From Streptomyces sclerotialus (GTDB taxonomy: Bacteria > Actinomycetota > Actinomycetes > Streptomycetales > Streptomycetaceae): 64,000 nt of DNA. The position numbers and the translations under genes are program-made. The DNA lies in NCBI RefSeq assembly GCF_040907265.1, contig NZ_JBFOHP010000002.1:5580001-5644000 (forward strand), read 5' to 3'. This document shows positions 23,969 through 34,671 of this stretch, piece after piece (position 1 is the first letter of the stretch; every line of letters begins with the position of its first letter). The notes below the pieces were generated by a model. The model had not been told where the DNA came from and did no database searches. It saw only the letters and a program-made list of their open reading frames with translations.

Positions 23969-25102
23969 GTGACTCCCGCTGAGCTCTCCCGCACCGTCCT
24001 GCGCTCCGTGCGCGGTGCCGTCGAGGCGCGGGAGCTCGTGATGGCGGAGAGCGCCGTGCCCGAGCGTGTCGATGTGGCGCCGCCGCCGCACCCAGGTTGC
24101 GGCGACTACGCCACGAACGTCGCCCTGCGGCTGGCCAAGGACGCAGGGGTGCCGCCGCGTGAGGTCGCCGGGATCGTCGCGAAGCGGCTGGCGGCCGTGC
24201 CGGGGATCGACGGCGTCGAGATCGCCGGACCGGGGTTCCTGAACATCACGCTGGGGGCCGCGGCGCCGGAGGCGCTGGTCCGGGAGGTGCTCGCCGCGGG
24301 GACGGCGTACGGGCGGGTGGACGCTCCCCGGCCCGGGACTCCCAACGAGCTCCGTACCGGGGCTCCCAACGAGCTCCCTACCGGGACCTCCGTCGAGTTC
24401 CGTACCGGAACCCCCATCGACCTCCGCCTTGCCCCCGGCCCCCGCGCTCAGGTCGTGGGCGGTGCGCTGCGGGCGGTCATGGAGGCTGTGGGGGAGGGGA
24501 CCCGGGGCGGTGGGGAGGACGTGCGGCCCGTTCCTGTGAAGGGGGCGGACGGGGAGTACGTCACCGGTGAGGAGCTGGTCGCGCGGCTCGGGGTGGATGA
24601 GATGCGGTGGGTGTTGCTGTACCCCGCCGCGCACGATCATGTGCGGGTGCCCGAGCGGCCGGTTCAGCGGGAGGGCAATCCGCGGTTCCTGGTGCAGTAC
24701 GCGTACGCTCGTACGTGCGCACTGTCGCGCAACGCCCGTGAGCTGGGATTCGACGATCCGGGAGTCGACCTCGACGTACCGGTCGGCGACTCGGCCGGCG
24801 GCCCCTCCGGCGCGGGCGGGACGCACGACGTCCCGCACACCCCCCTCCACGCCGCACTCGCCGCCTACCCCGCGGTGCTCGGAGCCGCAGCCCGGCTGCG
24901 GGCGCCCGACCGGCTGGCGCGGCACCTGGAAGTGACCGCCGAGGCGTTCTTCCGCTTCCTCGTCACCTGTCCGCCGCTTCCCGCCGGAGAGCAGAAACCC
25001 ATGGCCGTTCACCGCGCCCGGCTGGCCGTCGCCCAGGCCGCCGGTACGGTGCTCGCGAACGGCCTGACCCTGCTGGGCATCTCCGCACCTGAACACCTCT
25101 GA
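23969..25102 (+). CDS. nrtL: ArgS-related anticodon-binding protein NrtL (ArgRS without catalytic core)
   Basis: 377 residues made of two ArgRS parts. The N-terminal tRNA-recognition (Add-1) domain covers about 1-115 ([21 protein letters not shown]), and the C-terminal DALR domain about 190-377 ([18 protein letters not shown] to [10 protein letters not shown]). The HIGH/KMSKS catalytic domain that separates them in ArgRS is absent and replaced by a linker containing a 24-bp repeat. So it should still fold on tRNA but cannot make Arg-AMP. It stands just before lysA; full argS-lysA pairs occur at this place in other actinobacteria, so it looks like a reduced relic kept for another purpose. Function unknown. 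Confidence 0.85.
   Translation: MTPAELSRTVLRSVRGAVEARELVMAESAVPERVDVAPPPHPGCGDYATNVALRLAKDAGVPPREVAGIVAKRLAAVPGIDGVEIAGPGFLNITLGAAAPEALVREVLAAGTAYGRVDAPRPGTPNELRTGAPNELPTGTSVEFRTGTPIDLRLAPGPRAQVVGGALRAVMEAVGEGTRGGGEDVRPVPVKGADGEYVTGEELVARLGVDEMRWVLLYPAAHDHVRVPERPVQREGNPRFLVQYAYARTCALSRNARELGFDDPGVDLDVPVGDSAGGPSGAGGTHDVPHTPLHAALAAYPAVLGAAARLRAPDRLARHLEVTAEAFFRFLVTCPPLPAGEQKPMAVHRARLAVAQAAGTVLANGLTLLGISAPEHL
24335..24430 (+). repeat. 24-bp in-frame tandem repeat inside nrtL
   Basis: Four imperfect 24-bp units encode [24 protein letters not shown] and G-T-P-I-D-L-R-L, residues 123-154, exactly in the linker where ArgRS would carry its catalytic domain. Confidence 0.9.
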
Positions 25103-25127
25103 ACCTCCGAGGGGATCTCCCACCGCC

Positions 25128-26519
25128 ATGAGCCGTTCCGCGCACCCCGCAGGGCCCCGCCACGCCGACGTACTGCCCGAGGGCCACTACACCGCTCCGC
25201 CCGCCGACCTGAACGACCTGGACCCGCGGGTCTGGTCCCGTACGGTGCGGCGCAACGCCGACGGTGTCGTCACCGTCGGCGGCCTCTCCGTCGCCGACCT
25301 GAAGGAGCAGTTCGGTACGCCTGCCTACTTCCTGGACGAGGACGATTTCCGGGCTCGGTGCCGGGCCTGGAAGGACGCCTTCGGGGACGATGCCGATGTC
25401 TTCTACGCCGGGAAGGCGTTCCTGTCGCGGGCCATCGTGCGGTGGCTGCACGAGGAGGGGCTGAACCTCGACGTCTGCTCCGGGGGCGAGCTGGCCACCG
25501 CGCTGGCGGCCGGGATGCCGGCGGAGCGGATCGCGCTGCACGGCAACAACAAGAGTGAGGACGAGATCCGGCGGGCCGTGGAGGCCGGGGTCGGGCGGAT
25601 CGTCGTCGACTCGTTCCAGGAGATCGCGCGCGTCGCGCACATCGCCGACCAGCTGGGGAAGCGGCAGGCGGTGCAGATCCGGGTGACCGTGGGGGTGGAG
25701 GCGCACACGCACGAGTTCATCGCCACCGCGCACGAGGACCAGAAGTTCGGCATCGCGCTGGCCGACGGGCAGGCCGCGGAGGCCGTGCGCCGGGTGCTGA
25801 AGCTGGACGGGCTGGAGCTCACCGGCATCCACTCGCACATCGGGTCGCAGATCTTCGACATGGCCGGGTTCGAGGTGTCGGCGCGGCGAGTGGTGCAGCT
25901 GCTGGCCGAGGTGCGCGAGGAGCACGGGGTCGAGCTGCCGGAGATCGACCTGGGAGGCGGGCTCGGCATCGCCTACACCTCGGACGACGACCCCCGCGAG
26001 CCGCACGAGATCGCCAAGGCGCTGGGGGAGATCGTGCGGCACGAGTGCGAGGCCGCCGGGCTCGCCGTGCCCCGGCTGTCCGTCGAGCCCGGCCGCGCCA
26101 TCGTGGGCCCGACCGCGTTCACGCTGTACGAGGTCGGCACGGTCAAGGAGCTGGAGGGCCTGCGGACGTACGTGAGCGTCGACGGCGGGATGTCGGACAA
26201 TATCCGTACGGCGCTGTACGACGCGGAGTACAGCGTGGCGCTGGTCTCGCGGGCCTCGGACGCCGCGCCGATGCTCTCGCGGGTGGTCGGCAAGCACTGC
26301 GAGAGCGGTGACATCGTCGTGCGGGACGCGTTCCTGCCGTCGGACCTCGCGCCGGGTGACCTGCTGGCCGTGCCGGCGACCGGTGCGTACTGCCGGTCGA
26401 TGGCCAGCAACTACAACCACGCGCTGCGGCCGCCGGTCGTGGCGGTGAGCCAGGGCGAGGCCCGGGTGATTGTCCGGCGTGAGACGGAGGAAGATCTCCT
26501 GCGGCTCGATGTCGGATAA
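25128..26519 (+). CDS. lysA: diaminopimelate decarboxylase
   Basis: 463 residues; PLP enzyme (fold type III) making L-lysine and CO2 from meso-diaminopimelate, last step of lysine biosynthesis. The PLP lysine is K96 in VFYAGKAF. The [16 protein letters not shown] and [11 protein letters not shown] phosphate-binding segments, and the catalytic cysteine motif GKHCESGD of the partner subunit, are present. Starts 25 bp after nrtL, probably the same transcript. First of four genes for aspartate-family amino acids (lysA-hom-thrC-thrB). Confidence 0.97.
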   Translation: MSRSAHPAGPRHADVLPEGHYTAPPADLNDLDPRVWSRTVRRNADGVVTVGGLSVADLKEQFGTPAYFLDEDDFRARCRAWKDAFGDDADVFYAGKAFLSRAIVRWLHEEGLNLDVCSGGELATALAAGMPAERIALHGNNKSEDEIRRAVEAGVGRIVVDSFQEIARVAHIADQLGKRQAVQIRVTVGVEAHTHEFIATAHEDQKFGIALADGQAAEAVRRVLKLDGLELTGIHSHIGSQIFDMAGFEVSARRVVQLLAEVREEHGVELPEIDLGGGLGIAYTSDDDPREPHEIAKALGEIVRHECEAAGLAVPRLSVEPGRAIVGPTAFTLYEVGTVKELEGLRTYVSVDGGMSDNIRTALYDAEYSVALVSRASDAAPMLSRVVGKHCESGDIVVRDAFLPSDLAPGDLLAVPATGAYCRSMASNYNHALRPPVVAVSQGEARVIVRRETEEDLLRLDVG

Positions 26520-26639
26520 GTGAAATAAATGTCTCGCGATCTGGACGAGGTGCAGAAATTGCCGTCCGGTGAGTGAGACTGGTCCATTGCGAACAGGCAC
26601 ATGGCCGTCGTGGCCATCACGAGGAAGAGCAGAGGTCGA

Positions 26640-27941
26640 ATGATGCGTACGCGTCCGCTGAAGGTGGCGCTCCTGGGCTGTGGTGTGGTCGGCTCAGAGG
26701 TGGCGCGCATCATGACGACGCACGCTGACGACCTCACAGCCCGGATCGGCGCGCCGGTGGAGCTCGCGGGCATCGCCGTGCGCCGGCCGGACCGGGTCCG
26801 CGAGGGCGTGCCCGCCGAGCTGGTCACCACGGACGCGACCGCGCTGGTCAAGCGCGGGGACATTGATGTCGTGATCGAGGTCATCGGGGGCATCGAGCCG
26901 GCCAGGAAGCTCATCCTCACCGCCTTCGAGCAGGGCGCGAGCGTCGTCTCCGCCAACAAGGCACTGGTCGCGGCGGACGGCGCGGCGCTGCACGCGGCCG
27001 CCGAGGAGCACGGCGCCGACCTGTACTACGAGGCCGCCGTGGCCGGCGCGATCCCGCTGGTCCGGCCGCTGCGCGAGTCGCTGGCCGGGGACAAGGTCAA
27101 CCGGGTGCTCGGCATCGTGAACGGGACGACCAACTTCATCCTCGACAAGATGGACACCAGCGGGGCCGGGTACAGCGAGGCGCTGGACGAGGCCACCGCG
27201 CTCGGTTACGCCGAGGCCGACCCGACCGCGGACGTCGAGGGCTTCGACGCCGCCGCCAAGGCCGCCATCCTCGCCGGTATCGCCTTCCACACCCGGGTGA
27301 CCATCGACGACGTGCACCGCGAGGGCATCACCGAGGTCACCGCGGCCGACATCGCCTCCGCCAAGCGCATGGGCTGCACGGTCAAGCTGCTGGCGATCTG
27401 TGAGCGGGCCGCTGACGGTGCCTCGGTCACCGCGCGGGTCCACCCGGCGATGATCCCGCTGACGCACCCGCTGGCGTCCGTACGGGAGGCCTACAATGCC
27501 GTCTTCGTGGAGTCGGAGGCGGCGGGCCAGCTGATGTTCTACGGGCCCGGCGCCGGCGGCTCGCCGACCGCCTCGGCCGTCCTCGGCGACCTCGTCGCGG
27601 TCTGCCGCAACAAGCTCAGCGAGGCCACCGGGCCCGGCGAGTCCGCGTACACGCAGCTGCCGGTCAGCCCCATGGGTGAGGTCGTCACCCGCTACCACAT
27701 CAGCCTCGATGTGGCCGACAAACCCGGCGTCCTGGCCCAGGTCGCCATGGTCTTCGCCGAGCACGGCGTATCGATCGATACGGTCCGTCAGCAAGGCCGG
27801 CCGGACGGAGGCGGCGAGGCGTCCCTCGTCGTCGTCACCCACCGCGCTGCCGACGCCGCGCTGTCCTCGACCGTCGAGGCACTGCGCAATCTGGACACCG
27901 TCCGGGACGTCGCCAGCATCATGCGGGTCGAAGGGGAGTAA
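26640..27941 (+). CDS. hom: homoserine dehydrogenase
   Basis: Reduces aspartate semialdehyde to homoserine with NAD(P)H, the branch to threonine and methionine. 433 residues from ATG 26640 (ATG 26643 is equally possible; AGAGG at 26631-26635 serves both; an in-frame ATG at 26601 has no ribosome site). The Rossmann motif [10 protein letters not shown] is at the start, the catalytic core contains [10 protein letters not shown] and [13 protein letters not shown], and a C-terminal ACT domain ([16 protein letters not shown]) should give feedback inhibition by threonine. 120 bp follow lysA; thrC starts 8 bp after its stop. Confidence 0.96.
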   Translation: MMRTRPLKVALLGCGVVGSEVARIMTTHADDLTARIGAPVELAGIAVRRPDRVREGVPAELVTTDATALVKRGDIDVVIEVIGGIEPARKLILTAFEQGASVVSANKALVAADGAALHAAAEEHGADLYYEAAVAGAIPLVRPLRESLAGDKVNRVLGIVNGTTNFILDKMDTSGAGYSEALDEATALGYAEADPTADVEGFDAAAKAAILAGIAFHTRVTIDDVHREGITEVTAADIASAKRMGCTVKLLAICERAADGASVTARVHPAMIPLTHPLASVREAYNAVFVESEAAGQLMFYGPGAGGSPTASAVLGDLVAVCRNKLSEATGPGESAYTQLPVSPMGEVVTRYHISLDVADKPGVLAQVAMVFAEHGVSIDTVRQQGRPDGGGEASLVVVTHRAADAALSSTVEALRNLDTVRDVASIMRVEGE

Positions 27942-27949
27942 AGGAACCC

Positions 27950-29032
27950 ATGTCTGCCATTACCAGTGCCGGTACCACCCACCAGTGGCGCGGCATCATC
28001 GAGGAGTACCGCGACCGCCTGCCGGTCAAGGACACGACCGAGGTCGTCACCCTTCGCGAGGGCGGTACGCCTCTCGTACCGGCGCAGGTGCTCTCCGAGC
28101 GCACCGGCTGTGAGGTGCACCTCAAGGTCGAGGGTGCCAACCCCACCGGTTCCTTCAAGGACCGCGGCATGACGATGGCCATCACCCGGGCCAAGGAGGA
28201 GGGCGCGCAGGCCGTCATCTGCGCCTCCACGGGCAACACTTCGGCCTCCGCCGCTGCGTACGCCGTGCGGGCCCGTATGGTCAGCGCCGTCCTCGTCCCG
28301 CAGGGCAAGATCGCGCTGGGCAAGATGGGCCAGGCCCTGGTGCACGGGGCGAAGATCCTGCAGGTCGACGGGAATTTCGACGACTGTCTGACGCTGGCGC
28401 GCGGACTGTCGGAGAAGTATCCGGTCGCACTTGTGAACTCCGTCAACCCGGTGCGCATCGAGGGCCAGAAGACCGCGGCCTTCGAGATCGTGGACATGCT
28501 CGGCGACGCGCCCGACATCCACGTGCTGCCCGTCGGCAACGCCGGGAACATCACCGCGTACTGGAAGGGCTACAAGGAGTACGCGGCCGACGGGATCTCC
28601 TCCCGGGCGCCTCGCATGTGGGGTTTCCAGGCGTCCGGCAGCGCGCCGATCGTGCGCGGCGAGGTGGTCAAGGACCCGAGCACGATCGCCACCGCGATCC
28701 GCATCGGCAACCCGGCCTCCTGGTCCTTCGCGGAGGCCGCGCGGGACGAGTCGGGCGGCGCCATCGACGAGGTGACCGACCGTCAGATCCTCGCTGCCTA
28801 CCGCCTGTTGGCCTCACAGGAGGGGGTCTTCGTGGAGCCCGCCTCGGCTGCTTCGGTGGCCGGTCTGCTGAAGGCCGCCGAGGAGGGCAGGGTCGACCCG
28901 GGCCAGAAGATCGTCTGCACCGTGACCGGCAACGGTCTGAAGGACCCGGACTGGGCGGTGGCCGGCGCGCCGCAGCCCGTGACGGTGCCGGTCGACGCGG
29001 ACGCCGCCGCCGAGCGCCTGGGCCTGGCGTAA
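27950..29032 (+). CDS. thrC: threonine synthase
   Basis: 360 residues; PLP-dependent conversion of O-phosphohomoserine to threonine. The PLP lysine is K70 in [11 protein letters not shown]. The phosphate-binding [13 protein letters not shown] and PVGNAGN loops follow. The short form lacks the N-terminal extension of the E. coli type. The ribosome site AAAGGA overlaps the hom stop, so hom and thrC are translated together. Confidence 0.96.
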   Translation: MSAITSAGTTHQWRGIIEEYRDRLPVKDTTEVVTLREGGTPLVPAQVLSERTGCEVHLKVEGANPTGSFKDRGMTMAITRAKEEGAQAVICASTGNTSASAAAYAVRARMVSAVLVPQGKIALGKMGQALVHGAKILQVDGNFDDCLTLARGLSEKYPVALVNSVNPVRIEGQKTAAFEIVDMLGDAPDIHVLPVGNAGNITAYWKGYKEYAADGISSRAPRMWGFQASGSAPIVRGEVVKDPSTIATAIRIGNPASWSFAEAARDESGGAIDEVTDRQILAAYRLLASQEGVFVEPASAASVAGLLKAAEEGRVDPGQKIVCTVTGNGLKDPDWAVAGAPQPVTVPVDADAAAERLGLA

Positions 29033-29056
29033 GACATCTGCCGTAAGACAAAAATT

Positions 29057-29076
29057 CGACCGGAAACAGCCGGTCG
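29057..29076 (+). terminator. hairpin after thrC
   Basis: CGACCGG, a 6-nt loop and CCGGTCG give a 7-bp stem 25 bases after the thrC stop, without a T-run. It lies in the 355-bp gap before thrB, which otherwise shows a second GC-rich inverted stretch near 29088-29130 and no gene. thrB therefore seems to have its own promoter or read-through. Confidence 0.5.
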
Positions 29077-29387
29077 GAGCGGTCCGGACGGGGTCGGCGC
29101 GCGTGTCGCACCGGCCCCGTACGGCCCCACAGGGCAAATCCTGCAAAGGCTGCAAAGTGAGTGGTGTGGCATGAGAGGGCGCGCGACACGCATCGTGCGC
29201 CTCCCGTGCGCCCTATGTCGCCACTGAACCTTCCTTCGATAGGCTGGCAGCCAACTCCCCTCCCCGCGGCATAGTGCAGTGGTGTGCAGGGCAGGTCAGA
29301 ACGGACCCCATGAGCCGATCAGGTGCCTCGGTGCCGCGGCGCTTCGGGGCAGTACCGCAGTTTCACATCAAGGAGAGTCATCGAGCG

Positions 29388-30305
29388 ATGGCCGGTCCAG
29401 CGTTCCGCGCCGCCGCCGTCCGGGTGCGCACCCCCGCCACCAGCGCCAATCTCGGTCCCGGCTTCGACGCCCTCGGCCTGTCCCTGGGTCTGTACGACGA
29501 CGTCGTAGTACGTGTCGCCGACTCCGGACTGCACATCGACATCGCGGGTGAGGGTGCCGACAACCTGCCGCGCGACGAGAGCCACCTGCTCGTACGGTCC
29601 CTGCGCACCGCGTTCGACCTGCTGGGCGGCCAGCCGCGCGGCCTGGAGGTCGTCTGCGCCAACCGCATCCCGCACGGCCGTGGCCTGGGCTCCTCCTCCG
29701 CGGCCATCTGCGCCGGCATCATGGCGGCCCGCGCCGTGACGATAGGCGGCGAGCAGAAGCTCGACGACGCCGGGCTGCTGGAACTGGCCACCGAGATCGA
29801 GGGCCATCCCGACAACGTCGCCGCCTGCCTGCTCGGCGGGTTCACCCTGTCCTGGATGGACGCCGGCGCGGCCCGTGCCATCAGGATGGACCCCGCCGAT
29901 TCCGTCGTTCCGGTGGTTTTCGTACCGGGTAAGCCGGTGCTCACCGAGACCGCGCGCGGCCTGCTGCCGCGCACCGTCCCGCACGGTGACGCCGCGGCGA
30001 ACGCCGGTCGCGCCGCACTGCTCGTCGAGGCCCTGACCAGGCGCCCCGAGCTGCTGCTCGCCGCGACCGAGGACCGACTTCACCAGGAGTACCGCGCGCC
30101 GGCCATGCCGGAGAGCATCGCCCTGGTGAACCGACTGCGCGCGGACGGCGTCCCCGCGGTCGTGTCCGGCGCGGGCCCGACGGTGCTCGCGTTGGTCGAG
30201 GAGGGAGCGGCCGACAAGGTCGCGTGCCTGGCGGGCGAGGGATGGGCGGCCAACCGGCTCTCCCTCGACGCAGCGGGAACGAGCGTGCTGCCGCTCGCCG
30301 GGTGA
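29388..30305 (+). CDS. thrB: homoserine kinase
   Basis: 305 residues; GHMP kinase phosphorylating homoserine with ATP. Motif 1 is TPATSANLGPGFD near the start, the ATP-binding loop is PHGRGLGSSSAAICAG, and the C-terminal GHMP motif is VSGAGPTVLALV. The start at ATG 29388 matches the usual N-terminus; AAGGAG at 29370-29375 is rather far (12 bases). An earlier in-frame start would add 38 residues without similarity to the family. Separated from thrC by 355 bp. Confidence 0.95.
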   Translation: MAGPAFRAAAVRVRTPATSANLGPGFDALGLSLGLYDDVVVRVADSGLHIDIAGEGADNLPRDESHLLVRSLRTAFDLLGGQPRGLEVVCANRIPHGRGLGSSSAAICAGIMAARAVTIGGEQKLDDAGLLELATEIEGHPDNVAACLLGGFTLSWMDAGAARAIRMDPADSVVPVVFVPGKPVLTETARGLLPRTVPHGDAAANAGRAALLVEALTRRPELLLAATEDRLHQEYRAPAMPESIALVNRLRADGVPAVVSGAGPTVLALVEEGAADKVACLAGEGWAANRLSLDAAGTSVLPLAG

Positions 30306-30687
30306 CCGACGGATTGCCGGTCTGAGAGAGGGGGAATGTTTGTTGGATCCGGTAGTGTTAACCTCAAGTGAGTACCCGACGCCGCAGCGGCGAGGTGCTT
30401 CGTGTCCCCAGTCGGGACCACCTTTCTTCCGGGAGCCTCCCAACCTGCTTGGAGCGAAGGCCTAAAGCAGAAGCGAGCACGCTCCGGAAATCGGCGTGAT
30501 GTGCATGAAGCGTGACCTGCATGAATGCGCAGCATCTTTCGCGTCGGAACCATGAACTGATCTCTCCGCCGAATCCGGCGGGACCACCGCCCCGGCCCGG
30601 CCCGTGAATGTCGAGGGACCGCGGTCGGACAGCACAACCGGTCGCCGAGCCAGACAGGCCGACGCCCGCTCCAGGGAAGGACCCTTC
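30306..30687. promoter_or_regulatory. 382-bp leader/promoter region of rho
   Basis: No gene fits here. The stretch is richer in A+T than its surroundings around 30335-30370 and carries small hairpins (GTCCC-CAGTC-GGGAC near 30402, GGGAGCCTCCC near 30430). Long leaders are usual before bacterial rho because Rho controls its own transcription; that role here is inferred. Confidence 0.45.
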
Positions 30688-32766
30688 GTGAGCGACACCA
30701 CCGATCTGATGGGCGTACGCACCGATGGCGATGCCGCAGCGCCCGCCACGGACGCTCCCGCCGCGCCTGCCACCGGGGCCGCCACTGGTGCCTCGCGGCG
30801 ACGCCGTTCCGGCACCGGCCTCGAGGGCATGGTCCTGGCCGAGCTGCAGCAGGTAGCCTCCAGCCTCGGCATCAAGGGCACCGCGCGGATGCGCAAGAGC
30901 CAGCTCATCGAGGTCATCAAGGAGAAGCAGGCCGCCGGCGGGGCCGGTGCGGCCAAGGCCGCCGAAGCGCCTGCCGAGGCGCCCGCCGAGGCCAAGCCGA
31001 AGCGCCGGGCGACCTCCAAGGCCCGTACCGGCGAGGCCGCGGCCGACAAGAGCGCCGAGAAGGGCGCCGAGAAGCCCGCCAAGGCGGAGAAGGCCGCGGA
31101 CACCGCCGCCGGCCAGCAGCAGATCGAGATCCCCGGCCAGGGCGCCGGCGACGAGCAGCCGGCCGGCGAGCGCCGCCGGCGGCGCGCCACCGCCGCGGCC
31201 GGCAGCCCCGAGTCCGCCGCCGGCGAGGCCAGGGACGGATCCCGTGGCGAGGCCAAGGCCGAGCCGAAGACCGAGGTCAAGGACGGCCAGAAGGACGGGT
31301 CCGGCCAGGACGGCGAGGGCCGCAAGGGCGGCGAGGGCCGCCAGGACCGCGGCGACCGCCAGGACCGGGGTGACCGCCAGGACCGCGGCCAGAAGGGCGA
31401 CCGCGGCCGGGGCCGCGACCGTGACCGCCGCAAGAACAACGACGGCAACGACGGCGGCGGCCAGCAGGGCGGCGGCAACCGCCAGCAGGGCGGCGGCAAC
31501 CGCCAGGACGACTTCGACGACGAGGGCCAGGGCGGCCGCCGTGGCCGCCGGGGCCGTTACCGCGACCGCCGCGGCCGTCGCGGCCGGGACGACTTCGGTG
31601 CCGAGCCGCAGGTCGCCGAGGACGACGTCCTGATCCCCGTCGCGGGCATCCTGGACATCCTCGACAACTACGCGTTCATCCGGACCTCCGGCTACCTCCC
31701 GGGCCCGAACGACGTGTACGTCTCCCTCGCCCAGGTCCGCAAGAACGGCCTCCGCAAGGGTGACCACGTCACCGGTGCGGTCCGGCAGCCCCGCGAGGGC
31801 GAGCGCCGGGAGAAGTTCAACGCGCTCGTGCGGCTGGACTCCGTCAACTCCGTCGCCCCCGAACAGGGCCGCGGCCGACCGGAGTTCGGCAAGCTGACGC
31901 CCCTGTACCCGCAGGAGCGGCTGCGCCTGGAGGGCGAGGCCGGCCAGCTGACCACGCGGATCATCGACCTCGTGTCGCCGATCGGCAAGGGCCAGCGCGG
32001 TCTGATCGTGGCCCCGCCGAAGACCGGTAAGACCATGATCATGCAGGCGGTCGCCAACGCGATCACCCGCAACAACCCCGAGTGCCACCTGATGGTCGTC
32101 CTCGTCGACGAGCGTCCGGAAGAGGTCACCGACATGCAGCGGTCGGTCAAGGGCGAGGTCATCTCCTCGACCTTCGACCGCCCGGCCGAGGACCACACCA
32201 CCGTCGCCGAGCTCGCCATCGAGCGGGCCAAGCGCCTGGTGGAGCTGGGCCACGACGTCGTCGTCCTGCTGGACTCCATCACCCGTCTGGGCCGCGCGTA
32301 CAACCTCGCGGCGCCCGCCTCCGGCCGCATCCTGTCCGGTGGTGTCGACTCGACCGCGCTGTACCCCCCGAAGCGTTTCTTCGGTGCCGCGCGCAACATC
32401 GAGGACGGCGGCTCACTGACCATCCTGGCCACCGCGCTGGTCGAGACCGGCTCGCGGATGGACGAGGTGATCTTCGAGGAGTTCAAGGGCACCGGCAACA
32501 TGGAGCTCAAGCTCGACCGGAAGCTCGCGGACAAGCGCATCTTCCCCGCGGTGGACGTGGATGCGTCCGGTACGCGCAAGGAAGAGATCCTGATGTCCAG
32601 CGACGAGCTGTCGATCGTGTGGAAGCTGCGCCGGGTGCTGCACGCCCTGGACCAGCAGCAGGCCATCGAGCTGCTGCTGGACAAGATGAAGCAGACGAAG
32701 TCCAACGCGGAGTTCCTGCTGCAGATCCAGAAGACGACGCCGACCCCGGGCAACGGCAACGACTGA
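30688..32766 (+). CDS. rho: transcription termination factor Rho (actinobacterial long form)
   Basis: 692 residues from GTG 30688 (ribosome site GGGAAGG 7 bases before); E. coli Rho has 419. Order: N-terminal Rho-N/SAP-like helices ([19 protein letters not shown] and following), then a very hydrophilic insert of about 220 residues rich in Lys, Glu, Arg, Gly, Asp and Gln with RQDRGD repeats, then the RNA-binding cold-shock domain ([20 protein letters not shown]), then the hexameric ATPase with Walker A PKTGKT (Lys448) and Walker [16 protein letters not shown]. The insert is typical of high-GC actinobacteria and probably adds RNA binding. Followed by a strong hairpin. Confidence 0.97.
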   Translation: MSDTTDLMGVRTDGDAAAPATDAPAAPATGAATGASRRRRSGTGLEGMVLAELQQVASSLGIKGTARMRKSQLIEVIKEKQAAGGAGAAKAAEAPAEAPAEAKPKRRATSKARTGEAAADKSAEKGAEKPAKAEKAADTAAGQQQIEIPGQGAGDEQPAGERRRRRATAAAGSPESAAGEARDGSRGEAKAEPKTEVKDGQKDGSGQDGEGRKGGEGRQDRGDRQDRGDRQDRGQKGDRGRGRDRDRRKNNDGNDGGGQQGGGNRQQGGGNRQDDFDDEGQGGRRGRRGRYRDRRGRRGRDDFGAEPQVAEDDVLIPVAGILDILDNYAFIRTSGYLPGPNDVYVSLAQVRKNGLRKGDHVTGAVRQPREGERREKFNALVRLDSVNSVAPEQGRGRPEFGKLTPLYPQERLRLEGEAGQLTTRIIDLVSPIGKGQRGLIVAPPKTGKTMIMQAVANAITRNNPECHLMVVLVDERPEEVTDMQRSVKGEVISSTFDRPAEDHTTVAELAIERAKRLVELGHDVVVLLDSITRLGRAYNLAAPASGRILSGGVDSTALYPPKRFFGAARNIEDGGSLTILATALVETGSRMDEVIFEEFKGTGNMELKLDRKLADKRIFPAVDVDASGTRKEEILMSSDELSIVWKLRRVLHALDQQQAIELLLDKMKQTKSNAEFLLQIQKTTPTPGNGND

Positions 32767-32790
32767 CGCCCGCCGGCACCGTCCGCAAGG

Positions 32791-32820
32791 CCCTCCCCGT
32801 CACTCCGGTGACGGGGAGGG
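32791..32820 (+). terminator. Rho-independent-type hairpin after rho
   Basis: CCCTCCCCGTCAC, loop TCCG, GTGACGGGGAGGG is a perfect 13-bp stem 25 bases after the rho stop. The remaining gap to the next gene at 33143 (32821-33142) shows no gene and presumably holds the promoter of the LCP gene. Confidence 0.8.
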
Positions 32821-33142
32821 CCTCGTCGTGCCGCCGCCGTGCGGACGGCCCGTGAAAATGGTGTGACACATTCGCCGCCCTGAGACCTTCCGCACAGACA
32901 TAAAGTCCGTATCCGTCCCCTCCCGCGCGCGTCGTTCCGGACGAAATCCCTGGTGAGCGGGTGTACGAACGGCTGTACGCCGGCTTCGCCGGGTCTGGCC
33001 GGAGCGGGCGGGCCGCCCCCGCGGTCTGTGCAACCCTTCCCGGATGCCTCCCGTCTGACAGGGTGCGAGACCACCACCGGTGAGAGGACGTGACAGCCGG
33101 GGAGACGGCGGGGCCAGCCGAGCAGCGAGGACTGAGGAGCAG

Positions 33143-34267
33143 ATGGCGGACAGCAGCAGGGCCGCGCGGACGGCCGAGGGCCGTTCCCGCGGCATACGCG
33201 CCACCGGCCGCCGGCGCAAGGGACCCACGAGGCGCCGCAGGGCGCTGACGATCGCACTGTGTGCCCTGGTGAGCTGCGTACTGCTGGGCGGCGCGGGCCT
33301 CGGGTACGTCTACTACCAGCTCAACGGCAACCTCAAGGGCGTCGACATCGACGCGGCCCTGGGCGCCGACCGCCCGGACGACGTCGACAACGGGTCGATG
33401 GACATCCTGGTGCTCGGCTCGGACTCCCGGGCCGGGGACAACGCCAAGTACGGCTCCGACGGGGGCGGCGCCCGCTCCGACACCGCGATGGTGGTGCACG
33501 TCTACAAGGGCCACAAGAAGGCCAGCGTGGTCTCCATCCCCCGGGACACCCTGATCTCGCGGCCTTCGTGCACCAAGGGCGGCCAGGAGACGCCGCCGGC
33601 GCAGCACGTCATGTTCAACACCGCCTACGAGGTCGGCGGCCCGGCCTGTGCCGTCAAGACGGTGGAGTCCATGAGCGGCATCCGTATGGACCATTTCGTC
33701 GAGGTCGACTTCAGCGGCTTCAAGAAGCTGATCACCGCCCTCGGCGGCGTCGACATCACCACGACGAAGCCCATCCACGACCCGGACAGCCACCTCGACC
33801 TGGACCCCGGTACGCACAAGCTGGACGGCGAGCAGGCCCTCGGCCTGGTCCGCACCCGGCACGGCGTGCCCGGCGGTGACGGCAGTGACCTGGGCCGCAT
33901 CCAGCTCCAGCAGACCTTCATCAAGGCGCTGATGGACCAGTTCAAGCAGCTGGGCGTGACGTCGAGCCCGACGAAGCTGTACGACATCGCGGACACCGCC
34001 ACCAAGGCGATCACCACCGACACCCGGCTGAACTCGGTCAACGCGCTGGTCGACCTGGCCAAGAGCGTGGGCGGCATCGGCTCGAACCACATCGACATGG
34101 CGACGCTGCCGGTGACGTACGACCCGCAGAACCCGAACCGGGTGCTGCCGCTGGAGGCCGCGAACAAGCAGGTCTGGAAGGCGCTGCGGGAGGACAGGGC
34201 GATCCCGGAGTCGGCCCTGAAGGACTCGGCCGGCGACAAGGGCGGCACGAGCAACTACGTACGGTGA
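33143..34267 (+). CDS. LytR-CpsA-Psr (LCP) family glycopolymer transferase
   Basis: 374 residues, type II membrane protein: an Arg-rich cytoplasmic N-terminus of about 35 residues, one membrane helix (ALTIALCALVSCVLLGGAGLGY region), then the extracellular LCP domain. That domain shows MDILVLGSDSRAG, DTAMVVHVYKG, SVVSIPRDTLI and the late GLVRTRHGVPGGDGSDLGRIQLQQ with the catalytic arginines. LCP enzymes attach teichoic-acid-like or other glycopolymers from undecaprenyl carriers to peptidoglycan. The undecaprenyl GlcNAc-1-phosphate transferase gene at 39.8 kb may act in the same route. Start at ATG 33143 with GAGGAG close by; a longer form from GTG 33080 is less likely. Confidence 0.92.
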   Translation: MADSSRAARTAEGRSRGIRATGRRRKGPTRRRRALTIALCALVSCVLLGGAGLGYVYYQLNGNLKGVDIDAALGADRPDDVDNGSMDILVLGSDSRAGDNAKYGSDGGGARSDTAMVVHVYKGHKKASVVSIPRDTLISRPSCTKGGQETPPAQHVMFNTAYEVGGPACAVKTVESMSGIRMDHFVEVDFSGFKKLITALGGVDITTTKPIHDPDSHLDLDPGTHKLDGEQALGLVRTRHGVPGGDGSDLGRIQLQQTFIKALMDQFKQLGVTSSPTKLYDIADTATKAITTDTRLNSVNALVDLAKSVGGIGSNHIDMATLPVTYDPQNPNRVLPLEAANKQVWKALREDRAIPESALKDSAGDKGGTSNYVR

Positions 34268-34285
34268 AGAAGGCGGCCCCGGCTT

Positions 34286-34305
34286 CCGGCCCCTGCGGGG
34301 GCCGG
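34286..34305 (+). terminator. hairpin after the LCP gene
   Basis: CCGGCCCC, loop TGCG, GGGGCCGG: 8-bp GC stem 18 bases after the stop codon, followed by GAATAA. Confidence 0.65.
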
Positions 34306-34434
34306 GAATAACGGGAGCCGCCCCCCGGTTTGGGGAGATGCGGCCAGTACTGGCAAACTGGACCGTCGGCCCCGGTTCACGTGACGCATCCCGCGAGCAC
34401 GACCCGGTGCCCTCCCGATACATAGGAGAAACCC

Positions 34435-34659
34435 TTGAAGCGCGACATCCACCCGGAGTACGTCGAGACCCAGGTCAGCTGCACCTGTGGCGCCTCGTTC
34501 ACCACCCGTAGCACCGTTGCGGACGGCACCATCCGTGCCGACGTCTGCTCCGAGTGCCACCCGTTCTACACGGGCAAGCAGAAGATCCTCGACACCGGTG
34601 GCCGCGTGGCCCGCTTCGAGGCCCGCTTCGGCAAGAACGCCGGGTCCGGCAAGAAGTAG
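34435..34659 (+). CDS. rpmE: ribosomal protein bL31, zinc-binding form
   Basis: 74 residues starting at TTG 34435 with AGGAG (34424-34428) 6 bases before it. Four cysteines at 16, 18, 38 and 41 form the zinc ribbon of the C+ form, as opposed to the C- paralogue made under zinc starvation in Streptomyces. Component of the 50S subunit and intersubunit bridge. A T-tailed terminator follows directly, so it is a single-gene unit. Confidence 0.96.
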   Translation: MKRDIHPEYVETQVSCTCGASFTTRSTVADGTIRADVCSECHPFYTGKQKILDTGGRVARFEARFGKNAGSGKK

Positions 34660-34671
34660 CGACCCACAAGG

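Noticed and set aside
29274..29387. An earlier start for thrB adding 38 residues
   Set aside because: The added residues do not resemble the family, and the usual GHMP N-terminus begins at ATG 29388.
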